The notes below the pieces were generated by a model. The model was not told where the DNA came from. It worked only from the letters and a program-made list of their open reading frames with translations, and did no database searches. Below, piece after piece: positions 13,364 through 20,657 of a DNA stretch of 24,520 nt (its first letter is position 1; every line of letters begins with the position of its first letter). Source of the stretch: DATLEX01 sp035525045 (GTDB lineage: Bacteria > Acidobacteriota > Thermoanaerobaculia > Gp7-AA8); NCBI GenBank assembly GCA_035525045.1, contig DATLEX010000345.1, positions 1 through 24,520 on the forward strand. Direction: 5' to 3'. The position numbers were made by a program, and so were the translations under genes.

Positions 13364-15433
13364 ATGTCGAATGCTCTGTACCTGATCCCGCTGGCGGGAG
13401 TGCTGGCCCTGATCTTCGCCTTCGCGCGCAGCGCCTGGATCCGCAAGCAGGACCCCGGCACGGCGGAGATGACCACCATCGCCGGCCATATCCGCGAGGG
13501 GGCGATGGCGTTTCTCGGCCGCGAGTACCGCGTGATGGCCGTCTTCGTCGTCGTGGTGGCGCTACTTCTGGCCTGGGCGAACGTCGGCCGGGCGGAAAGC
13601 TCGTGGCTGATCGGCCTCTCGGTGGCGGTCGGCGCGATCTGCTCGGCGCTGGCGGGATGGTTCGGGATGCGGGTGGCCACGCAGGCCAACGTCCGCACCG
13701 CGGCGGCGGCGCGGACGAGCATGACCGGCGCGCTGCGCATCGCCTTCGCCGGCGGGTCGGTGATGGGCTTCGCCGTCGTCGGACTGGGGGTCCTCGGCCT
13801 CTCGCTGCTCTACATCCTCTACAGCACTCTCTTCGCGACGGACGACCCCCAGGCGACGATGCTCCGCACAGTGACCGTCCTGGCGGGCTTCTCGTTCGGG
13901 GCGAGCTCGATCGCCTTCTTCGCCCGCGTCGGCGGCGGCATCTACACGAAGGCCGCCGACGTCGGCGCCGACCTGGTGGGGAAGGTCGAAGCGGGGATTC
14001 CCGAGGATGATCCCCGCAACCCCGCCGTCATCGCCGACAACGTCGGGGACAACGTCGGGGACGTGGCGGGCATGGGCGCCGACCTGTTCGAGTCGTACGT
14101 CGGATCGATCATCGGCGCGCTCGTCCTCGGCATGACCGCGACGCAGCTCGACGGGGCGGCCTACACGCCGATGCTGGTGTTCTTCCCCTTCGTCGTGGCG
14201 GCGGCGGGCATCGTCTTCTCCCTGGCCGGGACCACGCTGGTGCGGATGCGCGAGGGGGGTGATCCGGCCAGGGCCCTCCATCTGGGACCGACGGCCGCGG
14301 CCGTCATGACCCTGGTGGCGATCTGGTTCATCGCCCAGCGGATGCTGCCGGGCCGGTACGTTCTCGAGGGGAAGGAGTTCACCGGGACCGGCGTCTTCTT
14401 CGCCACCGTGGCCGGTCTGGTGGCCGGCGTCCTGATCGGGATGATCACCGAGTACTACACCTCGGAGTCGAAGCCGCCGGCGCGGGGCATCGCCAACGAC
14501 TCGCTGACCGGCGCGGCCACGAACATCATCAGCGGCCTGGCCGTGGGGATGCGGTCGACGGCCCTTCCGATCATCGTCCTGGTGGCGGCGATCATCGTGG
14601 CCTACGGCCAGGCCGGCCTCTACGGAATCGCCGTCGCCGCGCTGGGGATGCTGCTGACCACGGGGATCCAGCTCGCGGTCGATGCCTACGGGCCGATCGC
14701 CGACAACGCCGGCGGGATCGCGGAGATGGCCCATCTCGGCAAGGAGGTTCGTGCGCGCACCGACAAGCTCGACGCCGTCGGCAACACCACCGCCGCGATC
14801 GGGAAGGGCTTCGCCATCGGCTCGGCCGCGCTTACCGCCCTGGCCCTCTTCGCCGCCTTCAGGGCCACCGTGGGCCTCCGGGTCATCGACCTGAGCCATC
14901 CCGACGTCATGGGCGGTCTCTTCCTCGGGGCCATGCTCCCGTTCCTCTTCTCCGCCCTTTCGATGAAGGCGGTCGGCCGCGCCGCCTTCAACATGGTCGA
15001 GGAAGTGCGGCGCCAGTTCCGCGAGATCCCCGGACTGATGGAAGGGACGGGGAAGGCCGACTACGCACGCTGCGTCGACATCTCCACGAAGGCGGCCATC
15101 AAGGAGATGATCTTCCCCGGTCTCCTCGCCGTCAGCGCGCCGATCATCGTCGGCTTCTACAGCGTCCAGGCCCTGGGCGGCCTGCTGGCCGGCGTCACCG
15201 CCTCCGGCGTGCTGCTAGCCATCTTCATGGCCAACGCCGGCGGGGCGTGGGACAACGCCAAGAAGTACATCGAAGGCGGCGCGCACGGCGGCAAGGGCTC
15301 CGCCGCGCACAAGGCCGCGGTCGTCGGCGACACGGTCGGCGACCCCTTCAAGGACACCTCGGGCCCGAGCCTGAACATCCTGATCAAGCTCATGGCCGTG
15401 GTGGCGCTGGTCGTCGCGCCGCTGCTGATCTGA
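13364..15433 (+). CDS. hppA: Membrane-bound ion-translocating pyrophosphatase, K+-dependent type
   Basis: This 689-residue protein with about 16 transmembrane helices couples pyrophosphate hydrolysis to H+ (or Na+) export across the inner membrane. The active-site segment DVGADLVGKVE (199-209) is followed by DDPRNPAVIADNVGDNVGD (215-233) and GMGADLFESY (236-245), and the last third carries GDTVGDPFKDTSGP. The K+-determining site reads GNTTAAIGKG (473-482): Ala at the position that is Lys in K+-independent enzymes, so potassium dependence is expected. Whether it moves H+ or Na+ is not settled by what I can see; the acidic residues D240 and E243 occur in both types. It has its own promoter and ends at a palindromic element. 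Confidence 0.96.
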   Translation: MSNALYLIPLAGVLALIFAFARSAWIRKQDPGTAEMTTIAGHIREGAMAFLGREYRVMAVFVVVVALLLAWANVGRAESSWLIGLSVAVGAICSALAGWFGMRVATQANVRTAAAARTSMTGALRIAFAGGSVMGFAVVGLGVLGLSLLYILYSTLFATDDPQATMLRTVTVLAGFSFGASSIAFFARVGGGIYTKAADVGADLVGKVEAGIPEDDPRNPAVIADNVGDNVGDVAGMGADLFESYVGSIIGALVLGMTATQLDGAAYTPMLVFFPFVVAAAGIVFSLAGTTLVRMREGGDPARALHLGPTAAAVMTLVAIWFIAQRMLPGRYVLEGKEFTGTGVFFATVAGLVAGVLIGMITEYYTSESKPPARGIANDSLTGAATNIISGLAVGMRSTALPIIVLVAAIIVAYGQAGLYGIAVAALGMLLTTGIQLAVDAYGPIADNAGGIAEMAHLGKEVRARTDKLDAVGNTTAAIGKGFAIGSAALTALALFAAFRATVGLRVIDLSHPDVMGGLFLGAMLPFLFSALSMKAVGRAAFNMVEEVRRQFREIPGLMEGTGKADYARCVDISTKAAIKEMIFPGLLAVSAPIIVGFYSVQALGGLLAGVTASGVLLAIFMANAGGAWDNAKKYIEGGAHGGKGSAAHKAAVVGDTVGDPFKDTSGPSLNILIKLMAVVALVVAPLLI

Positions 15434-15442
15434 GGTCTTGTG

Positions 15443-15535
15443 TCCTGAGCCGGCGCAGCGCGGCGAAGGATCCCCTGCCGACGTTCGAATCGCGCCGGCC
15501 GCGGGGGGTCCTTCGCCGGCTTCGCGGCTCAGGAT
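15443..15535. repeat. Long palindromic intergenic element between convergent genes
   Basis: Two arms, TCCTGAGCCGGC...GGCGAAGGATCCCC (15443-15474) and GGGGGGTCCTTCGCC...GCGGCTCAGGA (15503-15533), are imperfect reverse complements. The element belongs to the TGTCATCCTGAGC...GCGAAGGATC type seen scattered in many bacterial genomes. It lies between the stops of hppA (15433) and the OmpA-like gene (15545) and probably serves as a two-way terminator. It shares the TCCTTCGC...GCTCAGGA module with the element at 1491-1624. Confidence 0.8.
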
Positions 15536-15544
15536 GACACGGCC

Positions 15545-16198
15545 CTACTCCGCCGCCTGCTCCCGCGCCCGGATGTGGATCTCCACGCGCCGGTTCAACT
15601 GCCGTCCCTCGGCGGTCTGGTTCGTGCCCTTCGGCTGCGTCTCGCCATACCCGCGGGCGACGATGGAGTTGCTGGGGATGCCCTGCGCCACGAGATAGTC
15701 GCGGACGGAGGTGGCCCGTCGGCGCGACAGATCGAGGTTGTACGAGTCCGCTCCGATCGAGTCGGTGTGTCCTTCCACCTCGACGTAGTTGATGTCCGAG
15801 TAGCGCCGCATCGTGTCGGCCAGGTCGTTCAGCGTCTGCCGCGACTGCGGCCGGAGCGACTCCGAGTCGAAGTCGAAGAGGATGTCGCTGGTGAGGCGGA
15901 CTTCGATCTCCCCTTCCGAAGGCCGGCTCACGTCCACACCCTGAATCTGCCGGAGCTCCCGCTCCTGCTGGTCCATCCGGCGGCCGACCACCGCGCCGAT
16001 GGCCCCCCCGACGACCGCGCCGACCGCGGCCCCCGTTCTCGGGTTCCCCGACTGGTTGCCGATGACCGCACCGGCCACCGCGCCGGCCCCGGCGCCGACC
16101 GCCGCGCCCTGCGCGGTCCTGTTGGGGTCGTCATTGGTCGAGGCGCAGCCGAAGGCGAATACGACGACGAGAATCAGAACTGAAGCTTTGCGAAACAT
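15545..16198 (-). CDS. OmpA-family lipoprotein with glycine zipper
   Basis: This is a 217-residue outer-membrane-type lipoprotein (lipobox AFGC, C18). A glycine-zipper segment (about 31-75, with repeated AVGAGAGAVAGAVIG and GAAVGAVVGGAIGAVVG) probably inserts in the membrane. Then follows an OmpA C-terminal peptidoglycan-binding domain (about 100-215) with DILFDFDSESLRP, the EGHTDSIGADSYNLDLSRRR signature and GRQLNRRVEI. The domain binds diaminopimelate-type peptidoglycan and tethers the envelope. It is the promoter-distal member of a tandem pair with the gene at 16280; an intrinsic terminator lies between them, so it may have its own promoter or be made at a lower level. An SD (ggagga) precedes the ATG. 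Confidence 0.92.
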   Translation of the reverse strand: MFRKASVLILVVVFAFGCASTNDDPNRTAQGAAVGAGAGAVAGAVIGNQSGNPRTGAAVGAVVGGAIGAVVGRRMDQQERELRQIQGVDVSRPSEGEIEVRLTSDILFDFDSESLRPQSRQTLNDLADTMRRYSDINYVEVEGHTDSIGADSYNLDLSRRRATSVRDYLVAQGIPSNSIVARGYGETQPKGTNQTAEGRQLNRRVEIHIRAREQAAE

Positions 16199-16218
16199 GG
16201 ACTTCCTCCATTGTCGTC

Positions 16219-16250
16219 AAAAAAGTAAGGACGCTCCCTGGGGAGCGCCC
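16219..16250 (-). terminator. Intrinsic terminator between the two OmpA-like genes
   Basis: On the - strand, GGGCGCTCC-CCAG-GGAGCGTCC forms a hairpin (16229-16250) followed by TTAC and six T (16224-16219). It lies downstream of the gene at 16280-16927 and just before the SD of the next one. Confidence 0.72.
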
Positions 16251-16279
16251 TTCTCCAATTCACGATCGATACCCGCTGC

Positions 16280-16927
16280 TCACGCCGCGCTGGCGCGGAC
16301 GTGAATGTCCACCCGCCGGTTGAGCTGGCGACCGGCCGCCGTGCCGTTCGTGGCGCGGGGCTGCGACTCTCCGTTGCCGATGGCGTCGATGCGCGATCCC
16401 CGCACACCGAGGTTCTGCAGGTAGCTCGACACCGAGCCGGCACGCCGCTCCGAGAGCCGCTGGTTGTAGGCCGCCGTGCCGAGCGAGTCGGTATGTCCGG
16501 TCACGACGATGATCGTGTCGCGGTAGCGGTCGAAGACCTCGGCCATCTCCCGCAGCGCCGTCCGCGACGCCGGGCGGAGCGCGGCGGAGTCGAAGTCGAA
16601 CAGCACTTCGTTCCGAACCGTGACCTTCAGCTCGTCCTCGTCGATGCGCGTGACGTCGAGGCCGTCGATCTGCCGGAGCTCCCGCTCCTGCCTGTCCATC
16701 ATCGCCCCGACGATGGCCCCCGTGGCCGTACCGACGACGCCGCCGATGGCCGCACCGCGCTTGGCGTTGCCGCTGCCGCGGTTATTGCCGAGGACGCCTC
16801 CGACGATCGCACCGGCGACTCCGCCGATGGCGGCTCCCTTGATCGTTTTGTCGCGCGTGTTGGGATTGGCGAAGGCCGGGGTCACGGCCAGCAGCGCGAT
16901 CAGCATCAATGCGAAGAGTTTGTTCAT
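16280..16927 (-). CDS. OmpA-family protein with glycine zipper, Sec-exported paralogue
   Basis: This is a 215-residue paralogue of the adjacent 15545-16198 gene, with the same order: glycine zipper (about 30-74, GAAIGGVAGAIVGGVLG and GAAIGGVVGTATGAIVG), the shared linker DRQERELRQIDG, then an OmpA domain (about 98-213) with NEVLFDFDSAALRP, TGHTDSLGTAAYNQRLSERR and GRQLNRRVDIHV. Unlike its neighbour it has a standard signal peptide (AFA-N, about residue 20) and no lipobox Cys. The two copies may therefore anchor differently while binding peptidoglycan in the same way. SD ggagg precedes the ATG by 9 bases. It is the first gene of the pair. Confidence 0.92.
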   Translation of the reverse strand: MNKLFALMLIALLAVTPAFANPNTRDKTIKGAAIGGVAGAIVGGVLGNNRGSGNAKRGAAIGGVVGTATGAIVGAMMDRQERELRQIDGLDVTRIDEDELKVTVRNEVLFDFDSAALRPASRTALREMAEVFDRYRDTIIVVTGHTDSLGTAAYNQRLSERRAGSVSSYLQNLGVRGSRIDAIGNGESQPRATNGTAAGRQLNRRVDIHVRASAA

Positions 16928-17002
16928 TTGCGTTTCCTCCAGTTGGACCTGCCCCTCCTATCGCAACCGAAATGCCATAATCAAAATAACTCCACATCTC
17001 CA

Positions 17003-17029
17003 CCATCTTCCGCCGGGGCTGGAAGATGG
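17003..17029. repeat. Perfect 9-bp inverted repeat upstream of the methyltransferase gene
   Basis: CCATCTTCC and GGAAGATGG flank a 9-base loop, ending 22 bases before the ATG at 17052. It could be an operator or an mRNA hairpin in the leader. The region just before it (16971-16990) is unusually AT-rich and contains CATAAT (16976-16981), a possible -10, without a convincing -35. Confidence 0.5.
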
Positions 17030-17051
17030 CGGGGGGTGTACCATCTGCTCG

Positions 17052-18179
17052 ATGCCCGCCGAGGCGCCCCTTTCCGGCGTAATTCGCAAGTTCTTGGAAT
17101 CAAGCGATTTGAGCTTCGCCGACTTCATGGAGATCGCCCTCTATCACCCCCAGTTGGGGTATTACAGCCGGGCGGAGGATCCGGTCGGGAAGGGGGGCGA
17201 TTTTGTCACCGGGCCGGCGTTATCGCCCTTGTTCGCCTTCGCGCTTGGCAGGCTGCTGAGGGAGTTTCTGAGCCGTGCCGGCGACGAGGTGTCCACGGTC
17301 GTGGACATCGGCTGCGGCGACGGTTCCCTCATCCATTCTCTATGGGACGAAGCGCGGATGATGCCTCGCGCGCCCCGCTTCTACGGCGTCGACCGCTCCC
17401 TGGAGAGAATCGACGCAGCACATGGGGCGGGCGGGGCACCGCGTTTCGTCCGCAGCCTGGAGGAGGTGCCGGGCGACGGCGTGCATCTGCTGATCGCGAA
17501 CGAGCTTTTCGACGCGCTCCCCTTCGCGCGGCTGGTTCAGAGGGGAGAGCACCTTCACGAGCTGTGGGTCACCGAGCGGGATGGGGAGCTCGACTGGAGC
17601 GAGCACGAGGCGGCTGCGCCCTATGAGGACTACTTCGCGGCGCGTGGTGTGGAGCTGGCGGACGGGCAATTCGTGGACCTGTCTCTGGAGTGGGAGAGGG
17701 AGTACGCCGGCATCTGCCGGTATCTGCGGCGCGGGCTCATCGTCACGTTCGACTACGGCTTTCCGGAGAAGCAGCTCTTCGACGCCCGTTTTCGCCGGTT
17801 CGGGACGGCGGCGTCGTATCAGCGGCATCGCGTCTCGCGCGACCTGCTGGCGGAGCCGGGGCTGCGCGACCTGACGGCGCACATCAACTTCACCGACCTC
17901 ATCCGTGGCGGGGAACGCGAAGGGCTCCGCACTCTCTACTTCGACCGGCAGGCGAAGTTTCTCCTGGCCCTCGGCGCCGCCGGGTACGAGCTGCTTCGCC
18001 CGGTGGAGGAGATGGAGATCGCCTCGCTCGAGGAGGGGGTCGCGACCCTCGAGCGCCGGGACGAGGCGCGGCGGCTGCTGCTCCCCGACGGCATCGGCGA
18101 CGATCTGCGGGTACTGGTTCAGGAAAAGGGTTTCGATGCAAGCGGTTGGTCGTTCCAGCGATCGATCTTCGATCGTTGA
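17052..18179 (+). CDS. SAM-dependent methyltransferase of the MidA/NDUFAF7 family (COG1565)
   Basis: This is a 375-residue class I methyltransferase. The family signature HPQLGYYSR (32-40) and GGDFVTGPALSPLFAFALG (48-66) come first, then the SAM-binding motif VVDIGCGDG (83-91) and ANELFDALPFARL (149-161). The mitochondrial member, NDUFAF7, dimethylates a conserved Arg in the complex I subunit NDUFS2 (the NuoD homologue) and is needed for complex I assembly. Here the gene lies directly upstream of the nuo operon, and the equivalent Arg is present in this NuoD (R23 in HGVLR). A role as a NuoD arginine methyltransferase is a strong contextual inference. The start at ATG 17052 matches the beginning of the conserved domain, although the SD is weak. 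Confidence 0.87.
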   Translation: MPAEAPLSGVIRKFLESSDLSFADFMEIALYHPQLGYYSRAEDPVGKGGDFVTGPALSPLFAFALGRLLREFLSRAGDEVSTVVDIGCGDGSLIHSLWDEARMMPRAPRFYGVDRSLERIDAAHGAGGAPRFVRSLEEVPGDGVHLLIANELFDALPFARLVQRGEHLHELWVTERDGELDWSEHEAAAPYEDYFAARGVELADGQFVDLSLEWEREYAGICRYLRRGLIVTFDYGFPEKQLFDARFRRFGTAASYQRHRVSRDLLAEPGLRDLTAHINFTDLIRGGEREGLRTLYFDRQAKFLLALGAAGYELLRPVEEMEIASLEEGVATLERRDEARRLLLPDGIGDDLRVLVQEKGFDASGWSFQRSIFDR

Positions 18180-18203
18180 CTCCTGAGCACCCGCGTTTAC
18201 AAT
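18176..18203 (+). promoter_or_regulatory. Sigma-70-like promoter of the nuo operon
   Basis: TTGACT (18176-18181), a 16-base spacer and TACAAT (18198-18203) match both consensus hexamers at 5 of 6. The -35 box contains the methyltransferase stop codon (TGA 18177-18179). The predicted start is about 18210, giving a 24-base leader before nuoA. Confidence 0.72.
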
Positions 18204-18233
18204 TACGGGCGGTTTCGATCTCAGCGAGCAAAC

Positions 18234-18593
18234 ATGGCGAATTACTCAGTGTTGCTGGTGGCGGCCCTCGTCGTTCTCTCCGTTCCCCTCGTCACCCTTT
18301 TTCTGCTGACGCCGCTCATCCGGGCCTCGCGCCCGAACAAGGTGAAGCTCGAGCCCTACGAGTGCGGCGTGCCGGCTACGTCTCTCGCCTTCGACCACCG
18401 CTTCTCGGTGCGGTACTTCCTCATCGCGGTGCTGTTCATCATCTTCGACGTCGAGACGGTTTTCCTCTTCCCGTGGGCGATCCGGTTCAAACAGCTCGGA
18501 TGGTTCGGGGCTGTCGAGATGGCAATCTTTCTTGCGATTCTCCTGATCGGTTACTTCTACGCCTGGAAGAGGAAGGTCCTCACATGGGTCTGA
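18234..18593 (+). CDS. nuoA: NADH-quinone oxidoreductase (complex I) subunit A
   Basis: This 119-residue subunit has three transmembrane helices. The conserved loop KLEPYECGVPATSLAFDHRF carries the Cys (C44) of the quinone-site loop, and VRYFLIAVLFIIFDVETVFLFPWA is the family signature. It belongs to the membrane arm near the junction with the peripheral arm and forms part of the quinone chamber. It is first in the operon, 54 bases after the methyltransferase gene, with its own promoter. Its last 10 bases overlap nuoB. Confidence 0.96.
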   Translation: MANYSVLLVAALVVLSVPLVTLFLLTPLIRASRPNKVKLEPYECGVPATSLAFDHRFSVRYFLIAVLFIIFDVETVFLFPWAIRFKQLGWFGAVEMAIFLAILLIGYFYAWKRKVLTWV

Positions 18594-19624
18594 TCGAGAA
18601 TCGCTTCGACTCGAACGTCCTCACCACCTCCGTCGACAAGATCTTCAACTGGGCCCGCAAGTCCTCGCTCTGGCCGATGCAGTTCGGCCTGGCCTGCTGC
18701 GCCATCGAGATGATGGCCGTCCTCGACCCCCGCCACGACATGGCCCGCTTCGGCGCCGAGGTCTTCCGCGCCACGCCGCGGCAGGCCGATCTGATGATCG
18801 TCTCCGGAACGGTCACCGAGAAGATGGCCCCCATCGTCCGCCGCCTCTGGGACCAGATGCCCGAGCCGAAGTGGGTCATCTCCATGGGCTCGTGCGCCAC
18901 CTGCGGCGGCCCCTACGACACCTACGCCGTCACGCAGGGCGTGGACCGCCTGATCCCGGTCGACGTCTACATTCCCGGCTGCCCCCCGCGCCCCGAGGCG
19001 CTGATCTGGGGGCTGATGGAGCTGCAGAAGAAGATCGAGAAGATGCACGTCCTCCGCAAAGGGGGCGAGGCATATGACTTCGCCCGCGCTGCGGTACGCG
19101 ACTCGCTCCGCCCGCAGCATGAGGGGCCGGCGCTGCGCGCCGAGCAGGCCGCCCAGCTCCGCCCCGCGCCCCTCTCCGGGGTGAAGCGGGAGGCGAAGCC
19201 TGTGGTTGCCAAGACCCCGCCGCCCGCCGCGGCGGCCGAGCCCGCCCCCGCTCCACAGCCCGAGACCGCCACCGCCGTCCTCGAGGCCGAGGTCCAGGAG
19301 GCCGCCGCGCCGGCGCCGGAGCCCGCTCCCGCCGAGCCCGCCGGCGGCGCCTCTCCCGACGTTCCCTTCCACCGGGAGGACCTGACCCTCCCCGAACGGA
19401 TGAAGATGGCCGAGGAGATGGGCGGATCGCTGGAGACGAACCTCTTCGCCGCCATGGCCCAGACGGACTGCGGCGCGTGCGGCTGGGACTGCGAGGGGTA
19501 CGCGCATGCCATCGCCACCGGCGAGACGAAGGACATCTCGCTCTGCGTCCCTGGTGAAACGGAGACGCTCGACGAGCTCAAGAAGCTGATGGAGCAGGCG
19601 GGGAAGGAGTACGAAGGCGCCTGA
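18584..19624 (+). CDS. nuoB: Complex I subunit B fused to an extra C-terminal iron-sulfur domain
   Basis: This is a 346-residue protein, about twice the usual NuoB length. Residues 1-160 are a normal NuoB holding cluster N2, with ligands C38 and C39 (ACCAIEMM), C104 (GSCATCGG) and C133 (PGCPPRPE). A Pro/Ala/Glu-rich linker (about 175-262) leads to a C-terminal domain (266-340): helical LPERMKMAE and NLFAAMAQTD, then cysteines C296, C299, C303 and C321 in C-x2-C-x3-C-x17-C (CGACGWDCEGYAHAI...LCVPG). This resembles the Fes [4Fe-4S] module of RnfB and of some flavin-type sulfite or nitrate reductases. The same domain ends NuoC. The ATG at 18584 overlaps nuoA by 10 bases, and the stop overlaps nuoC by 1 base. 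The extra domain is not part of canonical complex I. Confidence 0.95.
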   Translation: MGLIENRFDSNVLTTSVDKIFNWARKSSLWPMQFGLACCAIEMMAVLDPRHDMARFGAEVFRATPRQADLMIVSGTVTEKMAPIVRRLWDQMPEPKWVISMGSCATCGGPYDTYAVTQGVDRLIPVDVYIPGCPPRPEALIWGLMELQKKIEKMHVLRKGGEAYDFARAAVRDSLRPQHEGPALRAEQAAQLRPAPLSGVKREAKPVVAKTPPPAAAAEPAPAPQPETATAVLEAEVQEAAAPAPEPAPAEPAGGASPDVPFHREDLTLPERMKMAEEMGGSLETNLFAAMAQTDCGACGWDCEGYAHAIATGETKDISLCVPGETETLDELKKLMEQAGKEYEGA

Positions 19625-20607
19625 TGTCCGAGACCACCCCTACGCCGGCGCAGTCCCCTCCGGCCACGCGGACACCTGACGAGATTCGGCGGGACCCCCT
19701 GGTGGCGAGCGCCGTGGGCCGCATCCCCGCTGCCGTCACCGATGCCAGGGAGTTCGCCGGCGAGATCACCCTCTTCATCGATCGGGAGCGCATCGTCGAG
19801 GTCTGCCGCGCCTTCAAGGACGACGGCTTCAACTATCTGGTCGACCTCTCCGGCGTCGACTACTCGACGTACCCCGGCCATACCGGCGCGAGGTTCGGCG
19901 TCTCCTACACGCTCTACTCGTTCCGCCACAACAAGCGGGTGCGCCTCCGGCTCTTCACCGGCGAAACCACGCCTGTCCCCTCGGTCACGAGCATCTGGAA
20001 AACCGCCAACTGGCACGAGCGCGAGACCTTCGACATGTTCGGCATCCGCTTCGAGGGCCATCCCAACCTCGAGCGCATCCTGATGTGGGAAGGCTTCAAC
20101 GGCCACCCGCTGCGCAAGGACTTTCCCATCCGCGGCATCGACACCGGCGCGCGCATCTACCCGGAGGTCTTCCCCGAAGGGGGAGGGCCGAAGCCGGGCT
20201 CCACGGGAAAGGACCACAAGGACGTCAACATCTACCAGGGCGAGTGGACGCGCTACGGGACGTGGCCGCTGGCCGAGATCGCCGGCCAGCGCGCGGCCGC
20301 CAAGACGCAGCAGCCTCCCGCGCCCGAGCTCGGCGCGGTGGTCGCCGAGACGGCCAAGCCGACCGAGGAAGCGCCCTGGCACAACCCCGACCTCGGCCTG
20401 GCCGAGCGAATGAAGATGGCCGAGAAAGGGACGCTGAAGGACAAGCTCTTCGCGGCCATGGCCCAGACAGACTGCACCGCCTGCGGCTGGGACTGCGAGG
20501 GCTACGCGGAGGCCATCGCCAAGGGAGAAACGCGCGATCTGACGCTGTGCGTGCCCGGCGAACAGGAGACGGAGGACATGCTGAAGAAGCTGATGGCTGC
20601 CGGTTAA
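19624..20607 (+). CDS. nuoC: Complex I subunit C fused to an extra C-terminal iron-sulfur domain
   Basis: This is a 327-residue protein. Residues about 40-215 are the 30-kDa-type subunit, with the signature ERETFDMFGIRFEGHPNLER (132-151) followed by HPLRKDFP (161-168). A Pro/Ala-rich linker (about 225-255) leads to a C-terminal module (258-325) with C284, C287, C291 and C309 in C-x2-C-x3-C-x17-C. By eye about 54 of 71 aligned residues equal those of the NuoB tail, including the preceding ERMKMAE helix, which points to duplication within the operon. NuoC normally binds no cluster, so this adds one. The start ATG overlaps the nuoB stop (TGATG). The stop codon TAA is supplied by the heptamer array that follows. 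Confidence 0.95.
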   Translation: MSETTPTPAQSPPATRTPDEIRRDPLVASAVGRIPAAVTDAREFAGEITLFIDRERIVEVCRAFKDDGFNYLVDLSGVDYSTYPGHTGARFGVSYTLYSFRHNKRVRLRLFTGETTPVPSVTSIWKTANWHERETFDMFGIRFEGHPNLERILMWEGFNGHPLRKDFPIRGIDTGARIYPEVFPEGGGPKPGSTGKDHKDVNIYQGEWTRYGTWPLAEIAGQRAAAKTQQPPAPELGAVVAETAKPTEEAPWHNPDLGLAERMKMAEKGTLKDKLFAAMAQTDCTACGWDCEGYAEAIAKGETRDLTLCVPGEQETEDMLKKLMAAG

Positions 20608-20657
20608 CGGTTAACGGTTAACGCTCAGCCGTTAACCGCTGACCGGTGATCGTTCAT
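20602..20657. repeat. Heptanucleotide repeat array 2 (nuoC/nuoD junction)
   Basis: Eight 7-bp units read GGTTAAC x3, GCTCAGC, CGTTAAC, CGCTGAC, CGGTGAT, CGTTCAT. The array begins in the last sense codon of nuoC, provides its TAA, fills the whole 48-base gap, and its last unit overlaps the nuoD ATG. The units decay toward nuoD. It is the same family as 7347-7381. It leaves nuoD without a recognisable SD. Confidence 0.85.

Noticed and set aside
13562..14899. A long - strand frame antisense to hppA
   Set aside because: It is His/Asp/Arg/Gly-rich and has no motif; typical antisense shadow of a GC-rich membrane-protein gene.
20602..20657. CRISPR-like array
   Set aside because: Repeats are 7 bp, contiguous and without spacers; no cas genes are near.
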